From assembly GCA_016715815.1 (NCBI GenBank), contig JADJXN010000002.1, positions 124,001-188,000 of the forward strand: a stretch of DNA of 64,000 nucleotides, read 5' to 3'. Numbering within the stretch: position 1 is the first letter of the stretch; every line of letters starts with the position of its first letter. This DNA is from Oligoflexia bacterium (GTDB lineage: Bacteria; Bdellovibrionota; Bdellovibrionia; JABDDW01). The notes below the pieces were generated by a model. It did no database searches. It saw only the letters and a list, made by a program, of their open reading frames with translations, and had not been told where the DNA came from. The translations under genes were made by a program, and so were the position numbers. Of this stretch, positions 26,860 to 35,429 are shown in pieces.

Positions 26860-27780
26860 TTAATCTCTCAATTCATGTCCGGCTACTTTTAAAAACACAT
26901 CTTCCAGAGTTGCTTTTCTAACTGTCACGTCATCACTTGGCACAACAGTTAGGGCTTGGCGTCCGTCTTGGCCCTTTTTAATAAATAAATGAAAGCGGTT
27001 TCTGATGACTTGGTAGTCATACTTATCTTTAATTTTTTCTATAACATATTTTTTGTCTGCATCTTGGCAAATAAAATCCACAACCTCATGGCCAATGTAT
27101 TGCACAATTAAATCCGTCGGCCTTCCTTCACATAAGAATTTTCCGTGATCCATAATGGCCAATCTGTCACAAATTTGCTCTGCCTCTTCCATGTAGTGAG
27201 TAGTTAAAACCATGCTCAGTCCGCGCTTTTTTAACTCACGTAAATTATCCCAAATTAAATGGCGCGCCTGGGGATCAAGGCCTGTTGTGGGCTCATCTAA
27301 AAAAAGCATCTCAGGGTTATTAATCATCCCACGTGCGATGGCCAGCCTTCGCTTCATACCACCGGAGAGTTGCTCAACAGATGAGGATGATTTCTCATCT
27401 ATCTTCATAAAACGTAAAAGTTCTTTTGCGCGCTTTTCAGCCTCTGCTTTTGGCAAATTAAAATAGCTTGCGTAAATAAGTAGGTTTTCTAAAACGGTAA
27501 AATCTGGGTCTAAACCATCTTCTTGGGGCACAACACCAATGCGCTTTTTTATTTGGTAAGCACTCTTAGTTACATCTAAACCTAAAACATGTAAGTTGCC
27601 CGCTGTTACAGGGGATAGACAATACATCATCTTCATGGTTGAGGTTTTACCTGCCCCATTAGGACCTAAAAGCCCGTAGCATTCACCTTTTTTAATTTGA
27701 AAGTTAATGGCATTAACTACGGCTTTATCACCGTATTTTTTTACTAATCCCTTACCCTCAGCCACAATTTGTTCAGTCAA
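26860..27780 (-). CDS. ABC exporter ATP-binding protein (NodI/DrrA-like)
   Basis: The 306-residue ATPase has Walker A LLGPNGAGKTSTMKMM, signature QLSGGMKRRLAIARG, Walker B EMLFLDEPTTGLDPQAR and the H-loop TTHYMEEAEQICDRLAI. The C-terminal extension of about 80 residues is typical of DrrA/NodI. The start is TTG and overlaps the typA stop by 8 bp, so the exporter pair may be expressed by coupling from typA. Confidence 0.92.
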   Translation of the reverse strand: MTEQIVAEGKGLVKKYGDKAVVNAINFQIKKGECYGLLGPNGAGKTSTMKMMYCLSPVTAGNLHVLGLDVTKSAYQIKKRIGVVPQEDGLDPDFTVLENLLIYASYFNLPKAEAEKRAKELLRFMKIDEKSSSSVEQLSGGMKRRLAIARGMINNPEMLFLDEPTTGLDPQARHLIWDNLRELKKRGLSMVLTTHYMEEAEQICDRLAIMDHGKFLCEGRPTDLIVQYIGHEVVDFICQDADKKYVIEKIKDKYDYQVIRNRFHLFIKKGQDGRQALTVVPSDDVTVRKATLEDVFLKVAGHELRD

Positions 27781-29593
27781 GTTTTTCTGCCCTTTTTCTT
27801 TGATTGGGATCTAGCACCCTCTTACGTAGTCTAATGCTTTTTGGAGTAACTTCAATAAGTTCGTCATCATTTATCCACTCCATGGCTCTTTCTAGGGTCA
27901 TTGGTATGGGTGGAGTGAGTTTTATAGCATCATCAGAGCCAGAGGCCCGCATATTTGTAAGCTTTTTTTCTTTAATAGCATTAACAATAAGGTCATTGTC
28001 TTTAGCGTGCTCGCCAATAATCATCCCCTCATAAACATCAATGCCAGAGCCAATAAACATTTTCCCCCGCGGTTCTAAATGAAAAAGTGCATAAGCCACA
28101 CTCTCTCCACCACGGTCAGCAATTAAAGCGCCGTTCACACGCCCACCAATTTCACCTTTAAGAGGCTCATAGCCAGCTGAAATGGTGTTCATCATTCCAG
28201 TGCCTTTGGTGTCGGTTAAGAATTCACTTCTATAACCAATGAGCCCTCGCGATGGCACTTTAAACTCTAAACGTACACGACCTGAGCCTTTATTTACCAT
28301 GTTGGTCATCACACCTTTTCTAACACCCATTTTTTCTGTCACAATTCCCACAGAAAATTCTGGGATGTCAAACACGGCATTTTCCATTGGCTCACATTTT
28401 TGACCATCAATTTCTTTTAACAAAACTCTTGGCTTACTTACTAATAATTCAAAACCTTCGCGCCGCATTTGCTCAATTAAAATGGCAAGTTGCAATTCGC
28501 CTCGACCATAAACTTTAAAAGAATCTGTGGAGTCAGTTTTTTCTAAACGTAAAGAAACATTATAAAGAAGTTCTTTTTCAAGGCGCTCTAGAATTTTTCT
28601 GCTTGTAACTATATCCCCTTCTTTACCGGCAAAAGGGCCATTGTTTACAGAAAAAATCATGCTCACTGTGGGCTCTTCAACTACAACACGGCTCATTGGC
28701 GCTGGGTTTTCCACACTTGAAATAGTATCTCCTATTTCAATTCCCTGCTCGCCTGCAATAATGCAAATATCTCCGGCTTCAACTTTTTGTGTTTCAACTT
28801 GTCTGAGCCCCTCATAGGTATAAAGCGCGACCACGCGAATTTTATTCACTCGGTCAGCTTTACAAACGCTGACGGTGTCGCCCACTTTAATTGTCCCCTC
28901 TGTGACACGGCCAATGGCAAGCCTGCCTACAAAATTATTATAGCCAATATTTGTAACTAAAATTTGTAAGTTGTTATCAGGCTGTCCTTTTGGGGGCGGT
29001 ATTACTTCAATTACTTTTTTAAAAATTATCTCTAAAGATTTTTTAGGATCGTCTTTGTCTTTTAAATCTTCAACAGCCCAACCCTCGCGTGCTACGGCGT
29101 AAATAATGGGAAAGTCTATTTGCCAATCTTGGGCATCTAGATCAATGAATAAATCAAAAACCTCATTTACTACTTCGTCAACCCTGGCATCAGAGCGGTC
29201 TATTTTATTTATAACAACAATAATTTTTAAATTACTCTCTAAAGCTTTTTTTAAAACAAATCTTGTCTGCGGCAGTGGGCCCTCAGAAGCATCAACTAAA
29301 AGCATGGCTCCATCTACCATTTTTAGCGTGCGCTCAACTTCTCCGCCAAAATCGGCATGTCCCGGGGTATCTACAATATTTATTTTATGACCATCATAAA
29401 AAACGGAAGTGTTTTTGGCCATAATGGTGATCCCTCGCTCGCGCTCAAGATCCATTGAGTCCATAACTCTTTCAGCAACAACTTCGTTGGCTCTAAAAGT
29501 ACCACTTTGTTTTAAAAGCCCGTCAACCAGTGTGGTCTTACCGTGGTCGACGTGGGCTATAATGGCGATATTTCTTATTTTTTGGGCTGACAT
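27773..29593 (-). CDS. typA: Ribosome-associated GTPase TypA/BipA
   Basis: The 606-residue translational GTPase has all G motifs: G1 AHVDHGKTT, G2 RERGITI, G3 DTPGHADFGGEVER, G4 NKIDR. EF-G-like domains II, III and V and the TypA-specific C-terminal domain follow. The length is as in E. coli BipA (607 aa). It aids 50S assembly and stress or cold growth. Divergent from an ion antiporter gene, with the start codons very close or overlapping. Confidence 0.97.
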   Translation of the reverse strand: MSAQKIRNIAIIAHVDHGKTTLVDGLLKQSGTFRANEVVAERVMDSMDLERERGITIMAKNTSVFYDGHKINIVDTPGHADFGGEVERTLKMVDGAMLLVDASEGPLPQTRFVLKKALESNLKIIVVINKIDRSDARVDEVVNEVFDLFIDLDAQDWQIDFPIIYAVAREGWAVEDLKDKDDPKKSLEIIFKKVIEVIPPPKGQPDNNLQILVTNIGYNNFVGRLAIGRVTEGTIKVGDTVSVCKADRVNKIRVVALYTYEGLRQVETQKVEAGDICIIAGEQGIEIGDTISSVENPAPMSRVVVEEPTVSMIFSVNNGPFAGKEGDIVTSRKILERLEKELLYNVSLRLEKTDSTDSFKVYGRGELQLAILIEQMRREGFELLVSKPRVLLKEIDGQKCEPMENAVFDIPEFSVGIVTEKMGVRKGVMTNMVNKGSGRVRLEFKVPSRGLIGYRSEFLTDTKGTGMMNTISAGYEPLKGEIGGRVNGALIADRGGESVAYALFHLEPRGKMFIGSGIDVYEGMIIGEHAKDNDLIVNAIKEKKLTNMRASGSDDAIKLTPPIPMTLERAMEWINDDELIEVTPKSIRLRKRVLDPNQRKRAEKLD

Positions 29594-29648
29594 GGGTCAA
29601 AAGAGTAATTTGCAACTTAATCCAAATCAAGTTAATCTTAGTAAACAT

Positions 29649-30926
29649 ATGAGTCTTCAGCCTTGGATGTGCCTACCTTTTGTACTTGTTCTACTATCTA
29701 TTGCCATTTTGCATAGTTTTTTTCCATCTTTTTGGAAAAGATACGGTGCTTGGACTCTGAGCTTTTTGGCTTTGCCTACGGTGTTTTTAACCATTTATCT
29801 AAGCTCAAAGCTTGCATTGCGGGGTTTTGTTGATTACGTAAACTTTATTCTGGTTTTAGGCACCCTTTATAAAATTGGGGGTGGGCTTTATGTGAGCGGC
29901 ACCCCAAAGGCCAACCCCATAACCAACATGGGATTTATGCTCGGCGGAGCTTTGGTGGCTAATTTGATTGGAACACTAGGTGCCAGCATGCTTTTTATTA
30001 GGCCTTTAATTCGCAGTAACCGTGGCAGAAAAAATAGCACTCACGTGTTTGTGTTTTTTATTTTTATTGTTTCAAATTGTGGCGGCTTGTTAACTCCCCT
30101 TGGAAACCCACCACTTTTTTATGGCTTTCTGGCGGGCATTGATTTTTGGTGGATGCTAAAGCTTTTCCCCGTCTGGCTTTTTGCAATTACACTGCTTATT
30201 AGTATTTTTGTGGCCCTTGATTCCTATTTATTTTTAAAAGATCCAGATTTTAAAGGCCCCCTTATAAGCGAAGTAAAAGAGCCTTTTAAAATTCTAGGTA
30301 AGTGGAATATTGTTTTAGTAGGCGCCACGGTTTTAGCACTTTTGGCTCCGGAATTATTACCGGCCCATTGGGGCTGGTGGAAAATGGCTGTAAGAGTGGC
30401 CTTACTTGTAGGAATAATTCAGCTAAGTACGAAGTTAACTCCACAGCAAATTCATAGTTCTAATAATTTTTCTTGGGAACCCTTTAAAGAAGTGGCTCTT
30501 TTGTTTGCCGCAATTTTTGCCACCATGCCCATTACCTTAGAGTATCTACAGCAAAGGGCGCCCTTTTTAGAGATAGATAAAACCGCTTGGGGGTTTTACA
30601 TGCTCACAGGAGCACTTTCTAGCACATTTAACAACGCACCAACTTTTGCAGCCATGCTTTCAGTGGCCAGTGGCCTTGAAAAAAACTATCCCATCATTGA
30701 GCTGGTTAATAACCGCTCTTTAGATGAAATTATTTTAATGGCCATCTGTTCTGCTTCTGTCTTTTTTGGGGCTCTTACCTACATTGGCAATGGGCCTAAT
30801 TTTTTAATTAAAGCCATTTGTGGCTCTGAAGGCATAAAGATGCCAACGTTTTTAGGCTACATGCTGTGGTCTATATTTATTCTTTTACCTGTGATTTTAG
30901 TTACCGGAGTTTTATTTTTTATTTAG
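29649..30926 (+). CDS. Putative ion (Na+/H+)-type antiporter of the CitMHS_2/ArsB-NhaD superfamily
   Basis: A protein of about 425 residues (from ATG 29649; ATG 29592, overlapping the typA start, would add 19 residues, and neither has a clear ribosome site) with about 11-12 membrane helices. The motif SNCGGLLTPLGNPPLFYGFL is the ion-transporter-superfamily loop repeated later as SSTFNNAPTFAAML and GNGPNFLIKA. Proteins with this pattern are annotated as sodium:proton antiporters or citrate transporters; the substrate cannot be settled from sequence. The first codon chosen leaves room for a divergent promoter with typA. Confidence 0.8.
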   Translation: MSLQPWMCLPFVLVLLSIAILHSFFPSFWKRYGAWTLSFLALPTVFLTIYLSSKLALRGFVDYVNFILVLGTLYKIGGGLYVSGTPKANPITNMGFMLGGALVANLIGTLGASMLFIRPLIRSNRGRKNSTHVFVFFIFIVSNCGGLLTPLGNPPLFYGFLAGIDFWWMLKLFPVWLFAITLLISIFVALDSYLFLKDPDFKGPLISEVKEPFKILGKWNIVLVGATVLALLAPELLPAHWGWWKMAVRVALLVGIIQLSTKLTPQQIHSSNNFSWEPFKEVALLFAAIFATMPITLEYLQQRAPFLEIDKTAWGFYMLTGALSSTFNNAPTFAAMLSVASGLEKNYPIIELVNNRSLDEIILMAICSASVFFGALTYIGNGPNFLIKAICGSEGIKMPTFLGYMLWSIFILLPVILVTGVLFFI

Positions 30927-31939
30927 CCATGTCCGCCCATGAGAAAGTTCTCATGACTTGTGTCTATTTGCTCTGAAATATTAAATTGAGAAAAATACTC
31001 CATTGAATAACTATAAATTTCCTGTGCACTTTTAAAACTAAAAAGCTTACTTCTAAAAGCCTGGCTGCCAGGGTAACCGCTTGAAAACCAGCTTACAAAT
31101 TTTTTAGTTTGCAATGTTGAATAGCGCTCATCCCCCCGCTCTGCCACCCAAACCTTAAGCCTTCCCAGGGCATGGCAAATGTCTTTATCAAATTTTTTCT
31201 CTTCACCTGTTTGGTAAAGCTCTAAGGCTTGTTTAAAAATCCATGGGTTTTTTAAACACCCTCGGCCTATCATCACGCCATCGCAATTTGATTCATGAAG
31301 TTTATCAACGGCCGTTTTGGCTAAAGTAATATCCCCATTTCCAATGATGGGGATGCTGGCTTTTGATTTTACTTCTTTTATATATTCCCAATTCGCGCGT
31401 CCTGAATACCCCTGGGCTCTTGTGCGCCCATGAATGGCCACCCAACTCACCCCTGCATCAGCAGCAGCTTTAACAACATCATGGGCATTTACAGATTTAT
31501 CATCCCAGCCGGTTCTAATTTTGATTGTCAGTGGGATTTTTATGGAGTCTTTTACTTGCTTTAGAATTTTATTTAATGTGCAAGGCTCTCTGAGTAATGC
31601 TGAGCCAGCACCCTTTTTAACAACTTTAGGAACAGGACAACCTAAATTAATATCTACAAAGTCTGCACCTTGGGCCTCAATAAATTGTGCAGCTTTAGAT
31701 AGCACGCCTGCATCTTCACCAAAGATTTGAATTCCTACTGGGCGTTGAATTTCTGAAAACTTTGTAAGCTCAATTGTTCTTAGGCTTTTATGTTCAATTC
31801 CGTGGGCGGAGACAAGCTCACTGATAACAACCCCACAGCCCATCTCACGCATAAAACTGCGAAAGGCTGTGTCTGTTATTCCTGCCATAGGGGCAAGAAC
31901 AAAGGGGTTTTTTAAAAGCTCTTTTTTTAAATCGACCAC
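30923..31939 (-). CDS. dusB: tRNA-dihydrouridine synthase B
   Basis: The 338-residue flavoprotein has the Dus TIM barrel with FVLAPMAGITDTAFR, the catalytic-Cys loop DINLGCPVPKVVKKGAGSALL in two parts (Cys101), VAIHGRTRAQGYSG and the FMN-phosphate motif IPIIGNGDI/GVMIGRGCLKNPWIF. It reduces specific uridines in tRNA D loops, using NADPH. The start is GTG, 4 bp after the DsbA-like gene stop on the same strand, with only a weak ribosome site, so coupled translation is likely. It overlaps the convergent antiporter end by 4 bp. Confidence 0.95.
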   Translation of the reverse strand: MVDLKKELLKNPFVLAPMAGITDTAFRSFMREMGCGVVISELVSAHGIEHKSLRTIELTKFSEIQRPVGIQIFGEDAGVLSKAAQFIEAQGADFVDINLGCPVPKVVKKGAGSALLREPCTLNKILKQVKDSIKIPLTIKIRTGWDDKSVNAHDVVKAAADAGVSWVAIHGRTRAQGYSGRANWEYIKEVKSKASIPIIGNGDITLAKTAVDKLHESNCDGVMIGRGCLKNPWIFKQALELYQTGEEKKFDKDICHALGRLKVWVAERGDERYSTLQTKKFVSWFSSGYPGSQAFRSKLFSFKSAQEIYSYSMEYFSQFNISEQIDTSHENFLMGGHG

Positions 31940-31943
31940 AAAA

Positions 31944-32714
31944 CTACTTACCTAACAGCGCATCTATAACTTTGCTAAATTCTTCTTCGGGTTGAGCGCC
32001 CACAAGCTCTACACCATTTATGTAAAATGCTGGCGTACCATTGACCCCTAAAGATTGTGCTTGTTGCATGTCTTTTTCAACGGCGGCTACAATTTTAGGA
32101 TCTTCTAGATCTTTTTTAAATTTTGCCTGGTCAAGGCCCATCTCTTTTGCATAACCCATTAAATCTTCTTTTTTAAGTTTGGTTTGGTTTTCAAACATTT
32201 TGTCATGCATTTGCCAAAACTTATCTTGCTTGTGTGCTGCTAGCCCTGCTTGTGCTGCAAGCTTTGCATCTGGATGCATTGGCAGGGGAAGGTTTTTAAA
32301 AACAAGCTTCACCTTACCGGCATATTTTTTCATTAAGCTATCAATGGTGGGGTTAACCCTTGTACAGAAGGGGCATTGAAAATCGCTAAACTCTACAATT
32401 GTTACTTTTGCACTTTTATAACCCTTTGAAGGAGAGTTTCCGATGTCTACTTTTTTTGGATTTTTAATTTTATCTTCTAAGCTTGGTTGCTGTGGTGGTT
32501 GCTGCGCTCCCGTGGGTCTTTGTCCGCCGCCAGGCAATCCGCCTCTTTCTGCCACATACTGATCAATGTAGCCAAAGATTCGCTTTTTTTCGTCTTCTCG
32601 CTTTTGCATTTCTTTTTGAATTGCAGAATCAACCTGGTCCTGAGAGGGGGAGCACCCTAGAACACCTAAAAAACCAACAGTAACTAAAACTGATAAATAA
32701 ATTTTTTTAATCAT
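31944..32714 (-). CDS. DsbA-like thioredoxin-fold lipoprotein
   Basis: The 256-residue protein has a lipoprotein signal (GVLGC, Cys21), a coiled or disordered linker rich in Gly/Pro/Gln (about residues 55-85), then a DsbA/Thioredoxin_4 domain with active site FCPFC-like DFQCPFCTRV (Cys114 and Cys117) and the cis-Pro loop GVNGTPAFYINGV. It probably catalyses disulfide formation or isomerisation at the periplasmic face, anchored to a membrane. It is co-oriented with and just upstream of dusB. No DsbB partner is seen in the window. Confidence 0.92.
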   Translation of the reverse strand: MIKKIYLSVLVTVGFLGVLGCSPSQDQVDSAIQKEMQKREDEKKRIFGYIDQYVAERGGLPGGGQRPTGAQQPPQQPSLEDKIKNPKKVDIGNSPSKGYKSAKVTIVEFSDFQCPFCTRVNPTIDSLMKKYAGKVKLVFKNLPLPMHPDAKLAAQAGLAAHKQDKFWQMHDKMFENQTKLKKEDLMGYAKEMGLDQAKFKKDLEDPKIVAAVEKDMQQAQSLGVNGTPAFYINGVELVGAQPEEEFSKVIDALLGK

Positions 32715-32733
32715 AGCTTTGCCTCACTTTTAG

Positions 32734-33564
32734 TTAATTATTAAAATAAAGTTGAGGCAAACTGTAAACTAAAATTGGAAATACATCCCAATTTAGCTCG
32801 TTAAGCTCTGCCAAGCCTTTGGTTAGACCCACAATATAATAGTCTTCCCCCACTTTTATAAAGGCGGGCGCGCCACTATCAAGGGGCTCAACCCGGGAAA
32901 CCGATTGAGACCTGATATGGTAACCTTCAAAATTATTTACTCTCTCTAGATTTTCTAATATGCCTTGGCGCCGCACATCTGTTGAGGCCGTCTCTGCAAA
33001 GTAATTAACAGTTACCACTGTTATGGGATGTGGGGTTTTTACTGTTTCTCTCCACATTTGAGGGGACATTACTTTTAGCGGCTTAATGCTATATTCTTTT
33101 AAAGGCAAAGCGCCTTTAAGCTTTATAAACGCCATGTCTTCATGGGGCATAACAATTGTTGTTAAGCCTTCAAATTTCATTTTTTTAATTAGGCTATTTT
33201 TAAATATAAAATCAGGGCTCATTTCTATTTGAGTAAACACCGAGGCATAACCCACACGCTTTGTGACGCCACTTGGGTTTTTCACATACTTATATTTACC
33301 TAATTGAATCTCTGTTACTTTTTTATTTAATACATGACTTTGCGCTAAGCAATGAGCGGCCGTTAATATAATTTTCTCTGATAAAATGGCTCCGTTGCAG
33401 AAGCCCGGCGTTTCAGAACCATCTTCAACATCAATACCTTGGCTTTTAATTGTGACTATTGCATCAAAAACTGTCTCAATAGCAGGCGTTGAATTAGTTA
33501 ACGCATTTACTTTAGTTGAAGTTAGAAACGGCATTATTATTAGAAGCAGTGCTGCAGTTTTCAT
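32734..33564 (-). CDS. Secreted trypsin-like serine protease
   Basis: Using ATG 33564 gives a signal peptide (MKTAALLLIIMPFLTSTKVNA) and a protein of about 276 residues; a TTG 39 bp upstream would hide the signal and is less likely. The S1 triad is visible: His71 in LTAAHC, Asp143 in EDMAFIKL and Ser230 in LDSGAPAF. The usual GDSGGP is altered to LDSGAP, which keeps the nucleophile but changes the oxyanion-hole glycine, so activity may be atypical. Role inferred: extracellular or periplasmic proteolysis. It lies 19 bp upstream of the DsbA-like gene in the opposite sense of the M48 protease. Confidence 0.85.
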   Translation of the reverse strand: MKTAALLLIIMPFLTSTKVNALTNSTPAIETVFDAIVTIKSQGIDVEDGSETPGFCNGAILSEKIILTAAHCLAQSHVLNKKVTEIQLGKYKYVKNPSGVTKRVGYASVFTQIEMSPDFIFKNSLIKKMKFEGLTTIVMPHEDMAFIKLKGALPLKEYSIKPLKVMSPQMWRETVKTPHPITVVTVNYFAETASTDVRRQGILENLERVNNFEGYHIRSQSVSRVEPLDSGAPAFIKVGEDYYIVGLTKGLAELNELNWDVFPILVYSLPQLYFNN

Positions 33565-33691
33565 ATGTTTGGTTTTATCAGATTTTTTAAGAAAGTGTGG
33601 CAATGGTAAAATTTACAATTACTGCAAATGGATTGTGCTCCTTCATTTGCCCTTGTAGATTCGTGTGTGGATGGTTTCCGGGGGGAAATTG

Positions 33692-34795
33692 ATGAAAAAC
33701 TTATTTGTATTTGCAGTTGCTCTTACTATAAGCAGTTCAGCGTTAGCAGGTAAAAATTACGATACATTTTTGGAGCGTGTGGGAAATTTCATTGGGCCCA
33801 CCGTAGAAAACACGCTTAATTATTGGGATCAAAAATTTCAAAAAGAAATTCACCCATTTTTAATTAGAAATTACAAATCTTATTACAAATATGCAGGCTC
33901 TGATATCAGCGATGTTTTGTATAACGCTTATGTTTTTTGGGAACCTTTTGTCAGTCAAAACTATGTCAATGCCAAAGAATTTTGGGAACAAAAATTACCT
34001 GACGCCCTTGTGGTTCCCGCCTCAGCAAAAAGAAGTTATGAGGCCTTTATAAATGTTCTCTGGAATGTAATTCAAAAATACGGAGAAAATACTCCAGGCC
34101 TGACTGATAATATTAAAATGGGTACGGCCATGACGAACATGCTCCTTGAAGCCCAAAAACCAAAAACAGATAAAGAGCTTGCTTTAAAAGAATATAAAAT
34201 GAATATGCTTTTAAGCCAGCTTCGCCCTTACGTTGCAGATTTTCGCATGGCTTCTTGTTACAGGGTTTTTGTAATTCAAGATACTTTGGTTAATTCTTTT
34301 AATACTGGCTGCAACATTTATATTACAGAACCAGTTATAGATAGCCTTACTGAAAATGAGCTTCGTGCCGTTTTAGCTCATGAGCTTGCACATGGGGACC
34401 ACGGGGATTCTGTTAAAAGTTTTGTAGAAATACTTAAAAGCTCCGGCAAACACGTTTCTCTTTTAGTGCTTGATGATTTAGATTGGATTGTTTCTGGTAA
34501 TGCTTCTGAGAGAATGCAAAAAGTTGTCTCTGAAGGAAACCTTTCAATTATTGTAGATTCTTTTTCGCAAAAAGCGCCTGCTGTTGAAACAGCAGCTGAC
34601 AAAAGGGGCGCTAGAATTTTAATGCGCGCAGGATATTCAAAAGAACACTTAAAAGATGCTCTTATTCGCTTGCATGAATTAAGCGAGTATTCTCCCACTA
34701 AAGTTTCTGATAAAAACTCTCAAGAAAAGGAAACCTACTTAAGACAATACCCCAGCCTTGCACAACGGTTATTGGCAATTGATTCTGTAAGATAA
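33692..34795 (+). CDS. Secreted M48-family zinc metalloprotease
   Basis: ATG 33692 has GGGGGGAA about 9 bp upstream and yields a signal peptide (MKNLFVFAVALTISSSALA). The product is about 367 residues. The zinc motif LAHELAHGDHG (His230, Glu231, His234) follows the typical VIDSLTENELRAVL helix of M48 peptidases, and the third ligand Glu lies in ETAADKRGARILMRAGY. Family members (BepA/LoiP/YggG) act in outer-membrane quality control. The first 110 residues are an extra helical region. It converges with a small membrane-protein gene directly at its stop. Confidence 0.9.
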   Translation: MKNLFVFAVALTISSSALAGKNYDTFLERVGNFIGPTVENTLNYWDQKFQKEIHPFLIRNYKSYYKYAGSDISDVLYNAYVFWEPFVSQNYVNAKEFWEQKLPDALVVPASAKRSYEAFINVLWNVIQKYGENTPGLTDNIKMGTAMTNMLLEAQKPKTDKELALKEYKMNMLLSQLRPYVADFRMASCYRVFVIQDTLVNSFNTGCNIYITEPVIDSLTENELRAVLAHELAHGDHGDSVKSFVEILKSSGKHVSLLVLDDLDWIVSGNASERMQKVVSEGNLSIIVDSFSQKAPAVETAADKRGARILMRAGYSKEHLKDALIRLHELSEYSPTKVSDKNSQEKETYLRQYPSLAQRLLAIDSVR

Positions 34796-34993
34796 CTAGT
34801 TTTGGGGTGGTTTGCCGTTTTTAAGTTCTTTTAAAATTTCTTCAAGTAATTTGACCCTGTAGTTTATTTTCCAGTACCAGCAAAACACCCACCGCATAAT
34901 TATTGTCAGCGCAATTAAAATAATAAACGTGAATATTGCCGTGCCCGCTGAGGGAATAATTGTTGACCAGTCAATAAGCATAAGTGGGTTCAT
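34796..34993 (-). CDS. Small single-pass membrane protein
   Basis: The 65-residue ORF has an ATG with AGAAGG at good spacing, a hydrophobic helix (about residues 17-38, FTFIILIALTIIMRWVFCWYW) and a charged amphipathic C-terminus (YRVKLLEEILKELKNGK). These features argue it is real. No family is recognised. Its upstream region ends at the left attachment copy at 35044; before island insertion it would have lain directly downstream of the tRNA-Phe gene, so its native promoter context has been changed by the insertion. Confidence 0.6.
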   Translation of the reverse strand: MNPLMLIDWSTIIPSAGTAIFTFIILIALTIIMRWVFCWYWKINYRVKLLEEILKELKNGKPPQN

Positions 34994-35009
34994 CGTTGCC
35001 TTCTGATAT

Positions 35010-35033
35010 CCGATATCAGATACCTGATATCGG
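35010..35033. promoter_or_regulatory. Perfect hairpin beside the left attachment site
   Basis: CCGATATCAG and CTGATATCGG form a perfect 10-bp stem with a 4-nt loop; a further GATATC precedes it. It sits between the small membrane-protein gene and the att copy. In the pre-insertion chromosome it would lie about 10 bp after the tRNA-Phe CCA end, so it is a plausible tRNA terminator or processing stem. No T run follows. Confidence 0.6.
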
Positions 35034-35043
35034 AGTGGTTCGC

Positions 35044-35063
35044 TGGTGCCTAGGGACGGAATC
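35044..35063. repeat. Left attachment site copy
   Basis: The 20-mer TGGTGCCTAGGGACGGAATC is identical to 60346-60365, the last 20 nt of the tRNA-Phe gene including the encoded CCA. It is not followed by the rest of a tRNA. This is the expected direct-repeat footprint of a tyrosine-integrase element inserted into a tRNA 3' end. Confidence 0.93.
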
Positions 35064-35173
35064 CTTTAGCACGTTTTTCTTTCTTAGTTTTTAAGTTATT
35101 GGAATTTCTAACAAAGTCAAGGATATCAGTATTTTACTTATGTTTTATTAACCTGTGCAATCTGTGGCTTGAG

Positions 35174-35233
35174 TTAGTCTTTTGTGGGCTATTGCGGCGC
35201 ATTTTCGTCGGTGTTAGCCCATTTTTAGCCCAC
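35174..35233. repeat. Left-end repeat block with TAGCCCA motifs (possible integrase arm sites)
   Basis: The 20-mer TTAGTCTTTTGTGGGCTATT (35174-35193) and TTAGCCCATTTTTAGCCCAC (35214-35233) recur at 49106-49163. A related TAGCCCAGATTTAGCCCAC occurs at 60274-60292, near the right end inside the integrase 3' end. Presence near both ends fits integrase arm-type sites, by inference. The rest of the 367-bp gap to the RHS gene is AT-rich, with a small AGCC-GAAA-GGCT hairpin at 35341-35352 and no gene. Confidence 0.55.
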
Positions 35234-35429
35234 AAATTTAGTATCAAATAATTCTGTGCAAATCTTGTAAATTTAAATAAGCAAACCTTTTCATATATTA
35301 AATATTTTTTATTTAAAATACTAAAGTCCAGTCCAAACCTAGCCGAAAGGCTTGTTAATAAATAATTAGGCAAGAACGCTATAACACTCCAGGGATTTGG
35401 AGAACATTTTAAGTCCTTGGGGGGAACGT

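Noticed and set aside
29409..29591. N-terminal extension of the antiporter into typA
   Set aside because: The extension is the antisense of typA (Ser/Arg/Ile-rich) and lacks membrane or signal character; the family begins near residue 1 of the form starting at 29649.
35044..35063. tRNA pseudogene
   Set aside because: Only the last 20 nt of tRNA-Phe are present with no stem partners; this is an attachment repeat, not a decayed tRNA gene.
35300..35429. Riboswitch (c-di-GMP type) upstream of the RHS gene
   Set aside because: An AGCC-GAAA-GGCT hairpin is present, but the conserved GEMM bases and second helix are not found.
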